64,000 nucleotides of DNA from Bacteroidales bacterium (GTDB taxonomy: Bacteria; Bacteroidota; Bacteroidia; Bacteroidales; Porphyromonadaceae): the NCBI GenBank assembly GCA_004555765.1, contig SFHG01000002.1:1-64000 (forward strand). Reading direction: 5' to 3'. A model generated the notes under the pieces. It had not been told where the DNA came from and did no database searches. It was given only the letters and a program-made list of their open reading frames with translations. Position numbers and translations under genes: made by a program. This document shows, piece by piece, positions 21,617-31,442 of the stretch (position 1 is the stretch's first letter; every line of letters begins with the position of its first letter).

Positions 21617-22618
21617 ATGGCATTATTAGCATTCCAAAAACCTGACAGCGTCAGCATGCTTGAGAGCACGCCTACGCACGGTAAGTTCGAGTTCAAACCC
21701 CTTGAGCCGGGCTATGGTATGACCATCGGCAACGCACTTCGCCGCATCCTTCTCTCCTCACCGGAGGGATATGCTATTAACTCGATTAAGATCGACGGAG
21801 TGCAGCACGAGTTTGCCTCTATTCCCGGTGTTTTGGAGGATGTGACGAATATTATCCTTAACCTCAAAAAGGTTCGCCTCAAGCACGTCAATGATGCGGC
21901 GGAAGAGGAGACGGTCACCATTTCCGTAAGCGGAAAGAATGGTGGCGAACTCCTTGCAGGAGACCTTACCAAGAACTCCACCTCTTTCTCTGTCCTCAAT
22001 AAAGATCTTGTGATCTGTCATTTGGACAAGTCTGCTTCCTTTAATCTCCAGATTACGATTGACAAGGGACGCGGATGGATTCCGGCAGAAGAGATTGCCG
22101 AGACGTTTGCCGATCCTATGCAGATAGCCATAGACGCTATCTACACGCCTATCACCAACGTTAAAATTAACGTCGAGAATACCCGTGTAGGACAGAAGAC
22201 CGACTACGACAAGCTGCTCCTCGAGATTGACACTGATGGCTCTATGTCTCCTGTGTCGGCACTCAAAGAGGCTGCTGCCATCCTTATCCAGCATTTCCAG
22301 CTCTTCAATGACGACACCATCGAAATGGATGTGCCTGAAGTGGAAGCAGAAGATGAGACACTGGACAAAGATACGCTTCGCATCCGCCAACTTCTGAAGA
22401 CCAAACTTGACGAAGTAGACCTCTCTGTTCGCGCTCAGAATTGCCTGAGTTCGGCTGATGTACACACTGTCGCAGATCTCGTGAAGTACAATAAGAGCGA
22501 CCTTCTCAAGTTCCGCAACTTTGGTCGGAAGTCGCTTACGGAAATCGAAGAACTTCTCGACAGACTCGGACTTACTTTTGGTATGGACGTGAGCAAATAC
22601 AAGCTTGACAACGATTGA
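21617..22618 (+). CDS. rpoA: DNA-directed RNA polymerase subunit alpha
   Basis: The alpha dimer is the scaffold for polymerase assembly. The 333-residue product has the N-terminal dimerisation domain ([17 protein letters not shown] at about 34-50) and the helix-hairpin-helix C-terminal domain (about 255-325, [19 protein letters not shown]). It lies between rpsD and rplQ as expected. Confidence 0.99.
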   Translation: MALLAFQKPDSVSMLESTPTHGKFEFKPLEPGYGMTIGNALRRILLSSPEGYAINSIKIDGVQHEFASIPGVLEDVTNIILNLKKVRLKHVNDAAEEETVTISVSGKNGGELLAGDLTKNSTSFSVLNKDLVICHLDKSASFNLQITIDKGRGWIPAEEIAETFADPMQIAIDAIYTPITNVKINVENTRVGQKTDYDKLLLEIDTDGSMSPVSALKEAAAILIQHFQLFNDDTIEMDVPEVEAEDETLDKDTLRIRQLLKTKLDEVDLSVRAQNCLSSADVHTVADLVKYNKSDLLKFRNFGRKSLTEIEELLDRLGLTFGMDVSKYKLDND

Positions 22619-22650
22619 TTTTCCTCCCAAGATAAGATACTGACACCATA

Positions 22651-23154
22651 ATGAGACACAATAAGAAGTTTAGTCACCTCGAACGCACCTCGAGTCACCG
22701 TAAGGCTATGCTTTCCAACATGGCAAACTCGCTCATCGAGCACAAGAGGATCACGACTACTTTGCCCAAAGCTAAAGCACTCCGTGTGTACCTTGAGCCT
22801 CTGGTGACCAAGTCCAAAGAAGACACGACGCATTCTCGTCGTATGGTTTTCCGCAAACTTAGAAATAAATATGCCGTCAAGGAACTCTTTAGCACTGTGG
22901 CCGAAAAGATTGCAGACCGTCCCGGCGGGTACCTCCGTATCCTTAAGCTCGGACACCGTCTCGGCGACGACGCGGCTATGGCTATGATCGAGTTTGTGGA
23001 CTTCAACGAAGACCGTAAGCAAATCAAGCCTCGATCCAAGCAGGAAGCAGCTACCACCTCTAAGACACGTCGCTCGCGCCGTTCCGGGAAGAAGAGCGAA
23101 GCTAAGTCCGAGGAAGCTCCCGCAGCAACTGAAGCTCCGAAAGCGGAGGAATAA
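22651..23154 (+). CDS. rplQ: 50S ribosomal protein L17 with charged tail
   Basis: L17 lies near the exit tunnel. The core (1-120) matches the family ([20 protein letters not shown] at the start). A tail of about 45 residues, rich in Lys, Arg, Glu and Ala, makes the product 167 residues; such tails are common in Bacteroidota. It ends the operon and is followed by a strong terminator. Confidence 0.97.
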   Translation: MRHNKKFSHLERTSSHRKAMLSNMANSLIEHKRITTTLPKAKALRVYLEPLVTKSKEDTTHSRRMVFRKLRNKYAVKELFSTVAEKIADRPGGYLRILKLGHRLGDDAAMAMIEFVDFNEDRKQIKPRSKQEAATTSKTRRSRRSGKKSEAKSEEAPAATEAPKAEE

Positions 23155-23189
23155 AAGTTCCCCTTTCGGCTTCATTCAGAAACCTAAGA

Positions 23190-23226
23190 AAGGTGTCCGT
23201 CACTACTTGTGGCGGATGCCTTTTTT
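23190..23226 (+). terminator. Terminator of the rpsH-rplQ operon
   Basis: AAGGTGTCCGTCAC and GTGGCGGATGCCTT form a 14-bp stem, counting several G-T pairs, with a five-base loop. TTTTTT follows from 23221. This is a standard intrinsic terminator 36 bases after the rplQ stop codon. Confidence 0.85.
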
Positions 23227-23299
23227 AGTTTGCAGTCAGCAGTTAATAGTTAGAGTTGAGAGCGTAGAAAAAGGCGTCACAGGCACGTCCCGTGCAGAA

Positions 23300-23545
23300 G
23301 TTGTGGGACGGCAAGGATGCTCCGTAGGGGCCGAATAAAGGTTCAGCCACGCTGTGGCTGTGTGGATTCATTTGCCCCTCCATTACCCCACACATCGACC
23401 GCTGACGCGGTCTTCGTGTGGGGCTACCAAGATTCGGATACGAATCCCATACGAATCCCATACGGATGCCGGACAAACACCCGAATTCCGCCCCTAACGG
23501 GACTCTCTTTTCCCCTCTCTATAACGGGGTGCAGGGCGCACCCTG
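23300..23545. repeat. RPT2 hairpin patch 1
   Basis: This stretch between rplQ and the susD terminator is made of small hairpin words: CCACGCTGTGG, GACCGCTGACGCGGTC inside a longer CCCCACACATCGACCGC/GCGGTCTTCGTGTGGGG inverted repeat, CCCCTAACGGGA and CCCTCTCTATAACGGGG. Direct words ATACGAATCCC also occur twice. The same words fill 29.1-29.9 kb. Reading frames in it are low-complexity and look accidental. Confidence 0.7.
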
Positions 23546-23582
23546 TACTTCCTTCGCCTCTCGACCGATTTCTCCCAATAAT

Positions 23583-23621
23583 AAAAGAGGGTGCACCATC
23601 GTCGTACGCGATGATGCACCC
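23583..23621 (-). terminator. Terminator of the susCD operon
   Basis: GGGTGCACCATCG and CGATGATGCACCC pair with one mismatch. On the minus strand the stem is followed by TCTTTTATTATT. It lies about 145 bases beyond the susD stop codon. Confidence 0.75.
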
Positions 23622-23765
23622 CTTCCCGAAGGTAGATTGTTTGGCAAACCTACTCTGCGACTTGGTTAATCAGGTAAAGCCGAAGTCGCGGGAATCTTTT
23701 GTAAGGAGACTCGAGATCTTTTGGAAAGGTCTCGCCTCGGGACTAAAACCTCAAAGCATTCTCTG

Positions 23766-25439
23766 TCAGTTCCAATCTCCTTCGTAAGCGGTATTTTCAC
23801 CGGTCTTGTAGCCCGGAGTCTGCTTGATCGTCTTGTCGTTGTCGAGGAGGGCTTTATCTACCGGCCAAAGTACTTTGTAGGCTTCGGTTGCCTTATTGAG
23901 GATGGGACGGTTGTTGTTTTGATACTTGTTGCCTTCGGGAACAAAAACAAGGTGTTCGCCATCTTTGGTGAGGGTCATACGGTTCACATCCCACCAGCGC
24001 TGTCCTTCTTGGACAAACTCCTTGTCTTTTTCTGCGAGAATAGCCAGTTCGTTTGCCGTGAAATCGCCGGGTTTGTAACCGAATTTGGTAGGATTCCAGT
24101 TGTCTCCATAGGCGCGCTTGCGGATCATGTTGATGTATTTCTCCACGTCGGCGTTATTGCCTTCGTAGTTGGCCACTTCTGCAAGCGAGAGATAGACCCA
24201 GGCCAGGCGGTAGATGGGGTAGTCGCTGTCGAAGACGCGAATGCCTTGGGCATTCAGGCTGCCCGACTTCTTATTCAAGAATGTGCTGAAGAGTTCCGAC
24301 GGATTCTCTTTCCGGTAAGCGGGGTAGAATGTTTCCAACTTTCTCCGGTCTTCGTTATCGTAGGAGTCAAAGAGGTCTCTGTCGTATTCGTAGGACTGCG
24401 ATGCCCAACCCGTAAGGCTCCAAGGATTGTTCCATGGTGTGCCGTCCATGCGGAGCTGATTCTTGGTCTGACCTCCGTTAAAGTCATAGAGGAAAGCTCC
24501 ATTTCTATTGGTTGCTTCGCCTTCTTGGAATCGCCATGAGAGGATGATTTCGGAGTTTGCTTTCTTTTCGGGTGTAGAGAGTGTGCCAAAGATCTCGCCA
24601 AAGTTGTCCGCCAGTTTGAGCCCGTAGTTATTGACAAGATTGAGAAGGTGTGTCTTAGCCACGTCGATCTTGGTCGGGTCGGCGGGTACGCCGTAGGTGG
24701 ATACCTTGGCTCTCCACAGGGCGACCTCGGCCATCAGTGCTTCAGTGGCGGCTTTGTTCCAGAATGCTTTAGTGGGCTGACCATAGTAAGAGAATCCGTT
24801 TCGATCGCCAAAGAGTGCGAAGGATTCCTCAAGGTCTTTCTCCACTTGTGCGATGATTTCCTTGGGAGCGGATCGCTTGAGGTAAAGTTTATTGGGGTCT
24901 CTCTCCCCGTCGATAACCTCAATGCCGAGACGGAGAGGCACACCTCCGTAGACACGGTAGAGCTCAAAGTAATAGAACGCCCTCAGCCCGTGAGCCTGGG
25001 CTTTGTAATAGTTCCGCTCGTCTTCGTTCAACCCTTTGATGTCATCGACTTTGGAGAGAAAGAGGTTGATATTGGTGATGCGGCCGAAGTAATTGGCGAA
25101 GTTGGAGACGAATGAAGATTCTTCAGAGAGGTTCTGGTATCGGAGAATACCGTCAGCCAAAGTCATGGCATCCGAGCTGGTCGCGACATCGGATCTGAAG
25201 GTACCGCCACGGATTTCGCCGAAAGTCATCGTATGGGTCCAATAGATGTCACGGAAGTCCTTGTGCAAGCCGACCACGTAAGCGGACGCATGTGCAGGAG
25301 TCTTCCAGTAGTTTCCGCTACCGTAGAAGTCCAGAGGGCTGAGTTGCAAAGGGTCTTTCTTGCAGGACGTGAGAGACGCTGTCAGCATCAGTCCAAAGAC
25401 AGAGGTGGCAAGCAACTTGAGTAGTATATTCTTTTTCAT
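23766..25439 (-). CDS. SusD/RagB-family surface lipoprotein
   Basis: SusD-like proteins sit on the outer membrane as a lid over their SusC partner and help capture glycans or peptides. The 557-residue product has a lipoprotein signal with the lipid-bearing Cys26 in TASLTSC. It shows the helical SusD repeat region (YYKAQAHGLRAFYYFELYRV, about 140-159) and a C-terminal part with KDKEFVQEGQRWWDVNRM, a typical SusD stretch. The gene follows its susC partner by 34 bases. No glycosidase, sulfatase, protease or regulator gene is adjacent, so the substrate is unknown; RagB-like peptide uptake is possible. Confidence 0.95.
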   Translation of the reverse strand: MKKNILLKLLATSVFGLMLTASLTSCKKDPLQLSPLDFYGSGNYWKTPAHASAYVVGLHKDFRDIYWTHTMTFGEIRGGTFRSDVATSSDAMTLADGILRYQNLSEESSFVSNFANYFGRITNINLFLSKVDDIKGLNEDERNYYKAQAHGLRAFYYFELYRVYGGVPLRLGIEVIDGERDPNKLYLKRSAPKEIIAQVEKDLEESFALFGDRNGFSYYGQPTKAFWNKAATEALMAEVALWRAKVSTYGVPADPTKIDVAKTHLLNLVNNYGLKLADNFGEIFGTLSTPEKKANSEIILSWRFQEGEATNRNGAFLYDFNGGQTKNQLRMDGTPWNNPWSLTGWASQSYEYDRDLFDSYDNEDRRKLETFYPAYRKENPSELFSTFLNKKSGSLNAQGIRVFDSDYPIYRLAWVYLSLAEVANYEGNNADVEKYINMIRKRAYGDNWNPTKFGYKPGDFTANELAILAEKDKEFVQEGQRWWDVNRMTLTKDGEHLVFVPEGNKYQNNNRPILNKATEAYKVLWPVDKALLDNDKTIKQTPGYKTGENTAYEGDWN

Positions 25440-25473
25440 GTCTGAAATGTCGTATCCTGATGGTAACTGTTTA

Positions 25474-28400
25474 TTAGAACTGGATGTCCAGACCGAAGAG
25501 GAGTGTGCGGGGAAGCGCGTACCCGGATCCGGCTGTCGGAGTCTCGGGAGTAGCTACGTCTGCCGCCGTGATGTAACCGAGGTTCTGACCCGTGACCGAG
25601 AAAGTGAGGTTTTTCATCCAGACATTCTTGAGCCACTCTTGTGGCAGAGTGTAAGAGAGGGAGAGCTCACGGATGCCGAGGTAATCCCCGTTGTACATCA
25701 TAAGGGAGCTCTTCCTATAGTAATCTCCGGTGCCGAGCTGGTCGGCATACATCACGATAGGGTACTTCGCGCCGGGATTAGACGGGGTCCATGTGTCGGT
25801 GACGGATTCTTTGAGCGTGTTGTACGTCCCCTGCATAACACCCATAAACCATCCCTTCGTGCCGTCGTATATCTTGTAGTCCAGCGCGAAGTCGAAGCGG
25901 GCATAAAAGCCCAGCCCTTTATAGGAAAGGGTGGTATTGAAGCCTCCATTCCAGCGGGGTGAGGTATTGCCGAGGTTCACACGATCGAATTGATCTATCT
26001 TGCCGTCTCCGTTGATGTCTTTCCAAATAATGTTCCCGGGGCGGATGAGGATGCCGTTTTTGCGTTCGGCATCCGTGAGCTTATCCCATGCGGCTTGGCT
26101 GTACTGAACCTTTCCTTGCACGTTGCCGATATTGCCGTCAGCTACAATGTAAGTCTCGGGCAACACTTCACCTTCTTGCAGGATGTGGTCTACCACGTTG
26201 CCGACGTGCATGCCCGGTTCTTGTCCTTCCTGGTAACCTCCGATGAAGACTTTTTCGTAGGTGCCGTCTTCTTTTTTGCGCCCGGTGTATACCTCCGTGC
26301 CCCCCTGACGGTTATTGGGCTGACCGTTGTCCGGAAGCTGCACGACGAGATTCTTGTTGTAGGCGATGTTGGCTGCTATGTCCCAGCGGAAATCTTTTGT
26401 GTTATAGATATTCGCTTTGACTTCAAACTCTATCCCTTGGTTCAAATACTTCCCGTTGTTATTCTTTACGCTCGAGAAACCCGTGGTGCTCGGTAGAGAG
26501 AAGTCCGAGTGCAGGTCGCTCGTGAGGCGGTTGTAGTATGTGAGTGCGGTATTGATCTTGTTATTGAGGAAGCCGAGGTCTACGCCGACTTCAAATGTGC
26601 GGGTGCGCTCCCAGCGCAGGCCGGGGTTGGGCAGGTTACCGATGAGGAACCCGTTCAAGCCGGCATACTTGGCGCCTCTGTAATCACCTTGGAGGGTGTA
26701 TGCCCCGATTGATGAGGCATTACCGTTGATACCGTAGGATGCCCTCAGTTTCCCGAAAGAGAGCCAAGAGTAGTCTTTCATAAAGTCTTCGTTTGTGAAG
26801 ATCCATCCGCCGGACACACCCGGGAAGAAGCCCCAGCGGTTTCTTCCGAGGAGAGAAGAGTAGCCATCGTAGCGGGAGACGAGACTGAGGAGGTACTTGT
26901 CCTTATAGTCGTAATTGACGCGACCGAAGAAAGAGAGAATCCTGTACCTGGAGTGGTTGGAGTCGATGCCGCGCTTACCCTCGCCGTTGTCCGTGTAGCC
27001 GAGATCCATAAAGTCGTCCGTGGGCGCGCCCTCTCCGGACGCAGAGAAGCCTCTGTCGTAGCGATCGTAGTACTCGCCACCGACAAGGACGCTGAGGTTG
27101 TGTGCGCCCGCGAAAAGATGATTGTAGTTAAGTACGGCGTTATAAGTCTGGGCGAAGCCTTTGCCCGTGGATGCCGAAGAGCTGCGTCCTCTGTTGAACT
27201 TGCCAATTGATGTCTCGAAGTCTTTATTGAAAGCCTCGGAATATGCGAGGTCGTAGTACCAGTTACCGGTCAGCTTGAGGCTTAGGTCGGGTGTGAAATT
27301 AAACTTCAGACCCTGTATCATCGTGAATTTGTCCGTCTGATTGTCACGCACAAATTGCCCGGGTTGGTAAGACTGGTTGCCGTCGCTGTAGCTGGGACCG
27401 AGGACCGGGTTACCTTCTTCGTCCTCGTAGCGAACCGTGGGAGGCAAAGAGAGCAGGCGACCGAAGTAGTTACCTTCATTACTTTGGGTGCCGGGCATCG
27501 ATTCCCAGTTGGCACGGGTGAAGTTGAGACTCGAATTAGCCTCGATGAAGTCACTGATCTTATAACTGCCGTTGAAAAGGAAGTTGTACCTCTTATACCA
27601 AGAGCTGTATGGCAGACCTTGGGAGTCGTTGTAGCCGAGACCGGCATAGTAGGTACCCTTTTCGTTGCCACCGCTTATATTGACGTTGTAGTCCTGTGTA
27701 ATGGAGGGGCTGATGATATTGGTGCCAATGATGTCAGCCTCCTTGTAGATTATCTTCTTGGACTCATCGAGCGGGTCGACCATAGACTTCCAGCCTTGAC
27801 CAAGCAGGTATTCGTTTTCGGGGGTCTGTCCCATAATGCTCCATATCATCCCCGGTCCGAGGGTGTTGCCGGTGCCGAAAGGAGAGGCGCTTGTCAAGTT
27901 GTTTTTGGGAGCCCAAGGTGTGCGTGCGTACGCTTCGCGGAGGACGCGGATGTAGTCTTCTCCATTAAGGAACTCATAGGGATTATTGAGAAAATTCATC
28001 CCTACTTTTGCCTTAAAATTGACAGAAGAGGTCCCGTATTTGCCACTCTTCGTGGTGATGAGGATCACCCCGTTGGATGCTCTTGCGCCATAGAGTGCGG
28101 TGGCACCGGCATCTTTGAGGATATCAATGGAGGCGATGTCTTCGGGGTTGATATCTGAGAGGCTCCCGCGGAGCTGTCCGTCCACGAGAACGAGAGGAGA
28201 TCCGCTGCCGTCCATACGTGTCCCGCCCCGGAGTACGATTTCGGACTGAGCACCTGGATTACCGGAAGTGGTGTACACTTTAAGACCGGGCACCGCCCCT
28301 GCAAGGGCTTGTGAGGGGTTGGAGTAGACACCCACTTTGAGCGCTTTTTCGTCCACCTTCGCGATCGAGTTCGTGACCTTGGTGCGAACTTGCTGACCAC

Positions 28401-28758
28401 CGTAACCGGTGACCACTACTTCCTCCAAAAGCTCCGTGTCGGCTCTCAGCGTGACATTGAGCGTCTTCTGACCGGCCTGAAGTTTGACTTCTACCGTATT
28501 CATACCGACATACGAGACGCGAATCGTCGAACCGGTTGGAACGCCGGGGATGGAAAAATGCCCGTCTATGTCCGTGATCGCACCGAGGTTTTGTTGCCCC
28601 ACCACAACCACAGTAGCACCCATTAAAGGTTCGTTTTGGTCGTCTACTACTGTCCCCGTGAGTGTGGAGGTATTTTGCCCGAAAGTGAGCAATGGCAAGC
28701 CACACAGGAGCAACAGAGTCAGAAGCCATTTACAAAGATTATAACTGCCTCTAATCAT
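25474..28758 (-). CDS. SusC/RagA-family TonB-dependent outer-membrane transporter
   Basis: SusC-type proteins are TonB-dependent channels that import large substrates with the help of a SusD lid. The 1094-residue product has a signal peptide (about 1-28, ending LLTFGQ) and a carboxypeptidase-like regulatory domain (about 32-115). The plug follows, with the SusC signature region VLVDGQLRGSLSDINPEDIA and VLKDAGATALYGARASNGVI-like text (about 190-235). The rest is a long beta-barrel ending in LFGLDIQF with a terminal aromatic residue. A promoter box lies about 105 bases upstream. No sigma/anti-sigma or hybrid sensor gene is nearby. Confidence 0.97.
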   Translation of the reverse strand: MIRGSYNLCKWLLTLLLLCGLPLLTFGQNTSTLTGTVVDDQNEPLMGATVVVVGQQNLGAITDIDGHFSIPGVPTGSTIRVSYVGMNTVEVKLQAGQKTLNVTLRADTELLEEVVVTGYGGQQVRTKVTNSIAKVDEKALKVGVYSNPSQALAGAVPGLKVYTTSGNPGAQSEIVLRGGTRMDGSGSPLVLVDGQLRGSLSDINPEDIASIDILKDAGATALYGARASNGVILITTKSGKYGTSSVNFKAKVGMNFLNNPYEFLNGEDYIRVLREAYARTPWAPKNNLTSASPFGTGNTLGPGMIWSIMGQTPENEYLLGQGWKSMVDPLDESKKIIYKEADIIGTNIISPSITQDYNVNISGGNEKGTYYAGLGYNDSQGLPYSSWYKRYNFLFNGSYKISDFIEANSSLNFTRANWESMPGTQSNEGNYFGRLLSLPPTVRYEDEEGNPVLGPSYSDGNQSYQPGQFVRDNQTDKFTMIQGLKFNFTPDLSLKLTGNWYYDLAYSEAFNKDFETSIGKFNRGRSSSASTGKGFAQTYNAVLNYNHLFAGAHNLSVLVGGEYYDRYDRGFSASGEGAPTDDFMDLGYTDNGEGKRGIDSNHSRYRILSFFGRVNYDYKDKYLLSLVSRYDGYSSLLGRNRWGFFPGVSGGWIFTNEDFMKDYSWLSFGKLRASYGINGNASSIGAYTLQGDYRGAKYAGLNGFLIGNLPNPGLRWERTRTFEVGVDLGFLNNKINTALTYYNRLTSDLHSDFSLPSTTGFSSVKNNNGKYLNQGIEFEVKANIYNTKDFRWDIAANIAYNKNLVVQLPDNGQPNNRQGGTEVYTGRKKEDGTYEKVFIGGYQEGQEPGMHVGNVVDHILQEGEVLPETYIVADGNIGNVQGKVQYSQAAWDKLTDAERKNGILIRPGNIIWKDINGDGKIDQFDRVNLGNTSPRWNGGFNTTLSYKGLGFYARFDFALDYKIYDGTKGWFMGVMQGTYNTLKESVTDTWTPSNPGAKYPIVMYADQLGTGDYYRKSSLMMYNGDYLGIRELSLSYTLPQEWLKNVWMKNLTFSVTGQNLGYITAADVATPETPTAGSGYALPRTLLFGLDIQF

Positions 28759-28862
28759 AACTGCAGGATGTTGTTAATTAAATGAACTAATAATATGAGC
28801 AATGCTTGTTCTAAATTATGAAGTCTTGCGCTTTAGTGGATATCATAAAATTATATCACGAA

Positions 28863-28870
28863 CAAAGATA
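28863..28870 (-). promoter_or_regulatory. -7 box of the susCD operon
   Basis: On the minus strand TATCTTTG matches TAnnTTTG exactly in an AT-rich region, leaving a leader of about 95 bases before susC. The -33 element is not clear. Confidence 0.6.
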
Positions 28871-28987
28871 CCAAATTACCACATAACTTTAATAATAATG
28901 CCGAATATAGATATGTATTAACATTGAATCCCTCTGTTTCCTGCTTAAAATTTCGTTTCTATTTTATGATTATATAGGGGTGAAATT

Positions 28988-29076
28988 TTGCACGTACCGA
29001 GGTGATCATCTTGGTCTGTGCAAAAAAAATTCTCGCTCTGTGTCTCAAGAAAGGGAGATACAGACCGAGAAAAGTC
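28988..29076. repeat. RPT1 element upstream of susC
   Basis: GCACGTACCGAGG (from about 28990) faces the reverse of GCACAGACCAAGA across a six-base gap, forming a hairpin. GATACAGACCGAGAAA follows near 29057. The two arms show both middle dinucleotides (GT and AG) of the family in one element. It lies between the divergent susC and pnt operons. Confidence 0.75.
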
Positions 29077-29101
29077 AGCAGTTATAATCAATGGGGTGGG
29101 C

Positions 29102-29905
29102 GGAGTAAGAAGGAGGTTGCAGTGCGTGCCCCTGTGCAGAAGCCAAGGCGAGCGCCCCGTAGGGACAGGAGACCGCAGGGCGGTCGTATCTTGGTAGCCC
29201 GGGGTTAAGACCCCGTAGGGGCCTTGGCACCCCGAGGGAAAGGGTCAAGACGAGTGCCCCGATAGGGGCAAAAGACCGCGTCAGCGGTCAAATCTTGGTA
29301 GCCCGGGGTTAAGACCCCGTAGGGGTCGACACCCCGAGGGAAAGGGGCAAAGAGACCGTAGCCCCTCCATTCCCCCACACGAAGACCGCTGACGCGGTCT
29401 TCGTGTGGGGCTACCAAGATTCGGCACTCCGTGCCGTCTGCCCCTAACGGGGCGCAACTCCATACGAACGCCCTCTCGGGTGCCTACGACATCTTTTGCC
29501 CCTATCGGGGCACAACACCATACGAACGCCCATACGGATGCCGGACGATCGCCCCGATAGGGGCGAAAGACCGCGTCAGCGGTCAAAAGGTAGTAGCCCC
29601 GTACGAAGACCGCAGCGCGGTCGACGTGCGGGGAAACGGGAACGCCCCATTATTCCCCGTCTTCGACCCCTATGGGGGTCGTACAAATATGAAATGTCCC
29701 GTTGCGTCCCCGGGGTGCCAAGGTCGCTTCGCGGTCTTACCCCCTTCCCCGGGGTGTCGACCTCTACGAGGTCTTAACCCCGGGCTACTCCCTTGCGATG
29801 CCTATCGGCATCTCTTGCCCCTAACGGGGCGCAACCCCATACGAATACCCTTGCGATGCCTACGGCATCTCTTGCCCCTAACGGGGCGCAACTCCATACT
29901 GACTC
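29102..29905. repeat. RPT2 hairpin patch 2 (about 800 bases)
   Basis: The whole stretch is built of short hairpins: GCCCCTAACGGGGC, GCCCCTATCGGGGC and its reverse, GACCGCTGACGCGGTC, GACCTCTACGAGGTC and GATGCCTACGGCATC. Stem sequences differ while pairing and a loop such as TAAC, TATC, TGAC or TAC are kept. A perfect 17-bp inverted repeat lies at 29373-29410 (CCCCACACGAAGACCGC with loop TGAC). A unit of about 52 bases starting CCCTTGCGATGCCT is repeated at 29790 and 29848. No convincing gene lies here. Confidence 0.75.
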
Positions 29906-29992
29906 CGGACAAATGACACCCTGTGGGGCGTTATTCGTTTTTTTGTTGACACTTTTTCTAATGCGTCAGCCCCGCAGATGTCACCGTTAGAG

Positions 29993-30024
29993 TTGCGGGG
30001 TTTGCGAATAATTGGCTACATTTG
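29993..30024 (+). promoter_or_regulatory. Promoter of the transhydrogenase operon
   Basis: TACATTTG (30017-30024) matches the -7 consensus TAnnTTTG. TTG lies 21 bases upstream at 29993-29995. The leader to the first gene would be about 120 bases. Confidence 0.5.
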
Positions 30025-30151
30025 GGGAGCCGTATATCGGACGATGCTCCGAGAGCCGAAAGCCACGAGCCGAAACCTTTAAGGCAAAAGGCTTTGAGCC
30101 CAGCAAGACGAAAATACCATCAAACAAAACTCCTTATAATTGATACCGATT

Positions 30152-31321
30152 ATGATTATTTCGATTCCCAAAGAGATTATGAAGAGTGAGAGCCGTGTGG
30201 CTGCCACTCCAGAGACCGTGGCGAAGTTTGTCGCCGACGGTGCCACAGTCCTTTTCGAGAAAGGAGCCGGCGATGCCGCCCTCTACTCAGACGACGAGTA
30301 CGCTAAGGCAGGTGCCGAGCTTGTCGCAGGCACCGAAGACCTCTTCCGCCGTGCGGACGTGATCCTCAAGGTCAAGGAACCGCTCTTCAATGACCGCTTG
30401 GGCAAACACGAAGTCGAACTGATGCACGCGGGGCAGGTGCTCATCACCTTCATTCATCCCGCATCACCCGTAAACCACGATATGGTACGTGCTCTCGCCA
30501 AGCAGGGTGTCATCGCGCTTACTCTGGATGGCGTCCCCCGCATCTCCCGCGCCCAAAACCTCGACGCACTTACTTCTATGAGTACCTGCGCAGGGTACAA
30601 GGGGATTATTATGGCGGCAGATGACCTTGCCTCCTTTATGCCCCAGATGTTTACCGCAGTGGGACAGATCCAGCCCGCCAAAGTGATGGTCATCGGCGTG
30701 GGTGTGGCAGGGCTTCAGGCTCTCGCAACGGCGCGCCGTCTCGGTGCAGTGACCTACGCCGCCGACATCCGCCCCGCTGCCGCAGAGCAGGCAACGAGCC
30801 TTGGTGCCAAGGTCGTGGACACCGGCGTGACACCCGAGCAGGCCATCGCCGAAGGCGGCTACGCAAAGCACCTCCCTCACGACGTGCTACTCCGCGAGCG
30901 TGAGCTCCTTTTGCCCACGATTAAGGAGATGGACATCGTCTTCTGCTCCGCTCTCGTGCCGGGCAAAGTGGCTCCCCACATCATCACCGAAGATATGGTT
31001 AAGCAGATGAAGAAAGGCTCCGTCATCGTCGACATCTCCATCGACCAAGGCGGTAACTGCGAAATCACGCCCGCAGGCGGCAAGGAAGTCAAGCACGGCG
31101 TGATGCTCAACGGTATCAAGAATATCCCGGGTCTCCTTCCGAAGAGTTCTACCTGGATGTTTGCACAGAACATCTACAACCTCACCAAGTACCTCACCAA
31201 GGGCGGTAAGATAGAACTGGATATGAACGACGAAATCTGCCGTTCGATCCTCGTGACGAAAGACGGCGAAGTCGTCCACGCAGGTGCCCTCGAAGCTATG
31301 TCGGGTACGGTAGAGTACTGA
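30152..31321 (+). CDS. pntAA: NAD(P) transhydrogenase subunit alpha, part 1 (domain I)
   Basis: This is the cytoplasmic NAD(H)-binding domain I of the proton-translocating transhydrogenase, which couples hydride transfer between NADH and NADP to proton flow. The ATG at 30152 (MIISIPKEIMKSESRVAATP) gives 389 residues; a TTG four codons upstream is less likely. Visible features are the N-terminal SESRVAATPETV, KVKEPLF, and the Rossmann motif GVGVAGLQALATARRLGA (about 174-191). The split into separate alpha-1 and alpha-2 genes resembles Rhodospirillum rather than E. coli. Confidence 0.95.
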   Translation: MIISIPKEIMKSESRVAATPETVAKFVADGATVLFEKGAGDAALYSDDEYAKAGAELVAGTEDLFRRADVILKVKEPLFNDRLGKHEVELMHAGQVLITFIHPASPVNHDMVRALAKQGVIALTLDGVPRISRAQNLDALTSMSTCAGYKGIIMAADDLASFMPQMFTAVGQIQPAKVMVIGVGVAGLQALATARRLGAVTYAADIRPAAAEQATSLGAKVVDTGVTPEQAIAEGGYAKHLPHDVLLRERELLLPTIKEMDIVFCSALVPGKVAPHIITEDMVKQMKKGSVIVDISIDQGGNCEITPAGGKEVKHGVMLNGIKNIPGLLPKSSTWMFAQNIYNLTKYLTKGGKIELDMNDEICRSILVTKDGEVVHAGALEAMSGTVEY

Positions 31322-31442
31322 TACCTTTTCCTCATTACGATAAAGGAGGGTGCGCCGGGAGTTGCCCACATACGAAAGACAACCCTTTGGCACACCCTCG
31401 CATTTTAGTCGATATACAATTCCATAATAAGACCCTACTCTC

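Noticed and set aside
23317..23787. A 156-codon ORF after rplQ
   Set aside because: It spans RPT2 hairpins and the susCD terminator, and no protein family is recognisable.
29102..29905. CRISPR array
   Set aside because: Repeats are not of constant length or spacing, are hairpin words in both orientations, and no cas gene is in the window.
29431..29916. A 161-codon ORF in RPT2 patch 2
   Set aside because: Its product is a string of repeat-derived words (CPYRGT, RPLRGLNPGL) from the hairpin sequence. All frames on both strands look alike, so it is not a gene.
30140..30142. TTG start for the transhydrogenase alpha-1 gene
   Set aside because: An ATG four codons downstream matches the usual N-terminus of the family.
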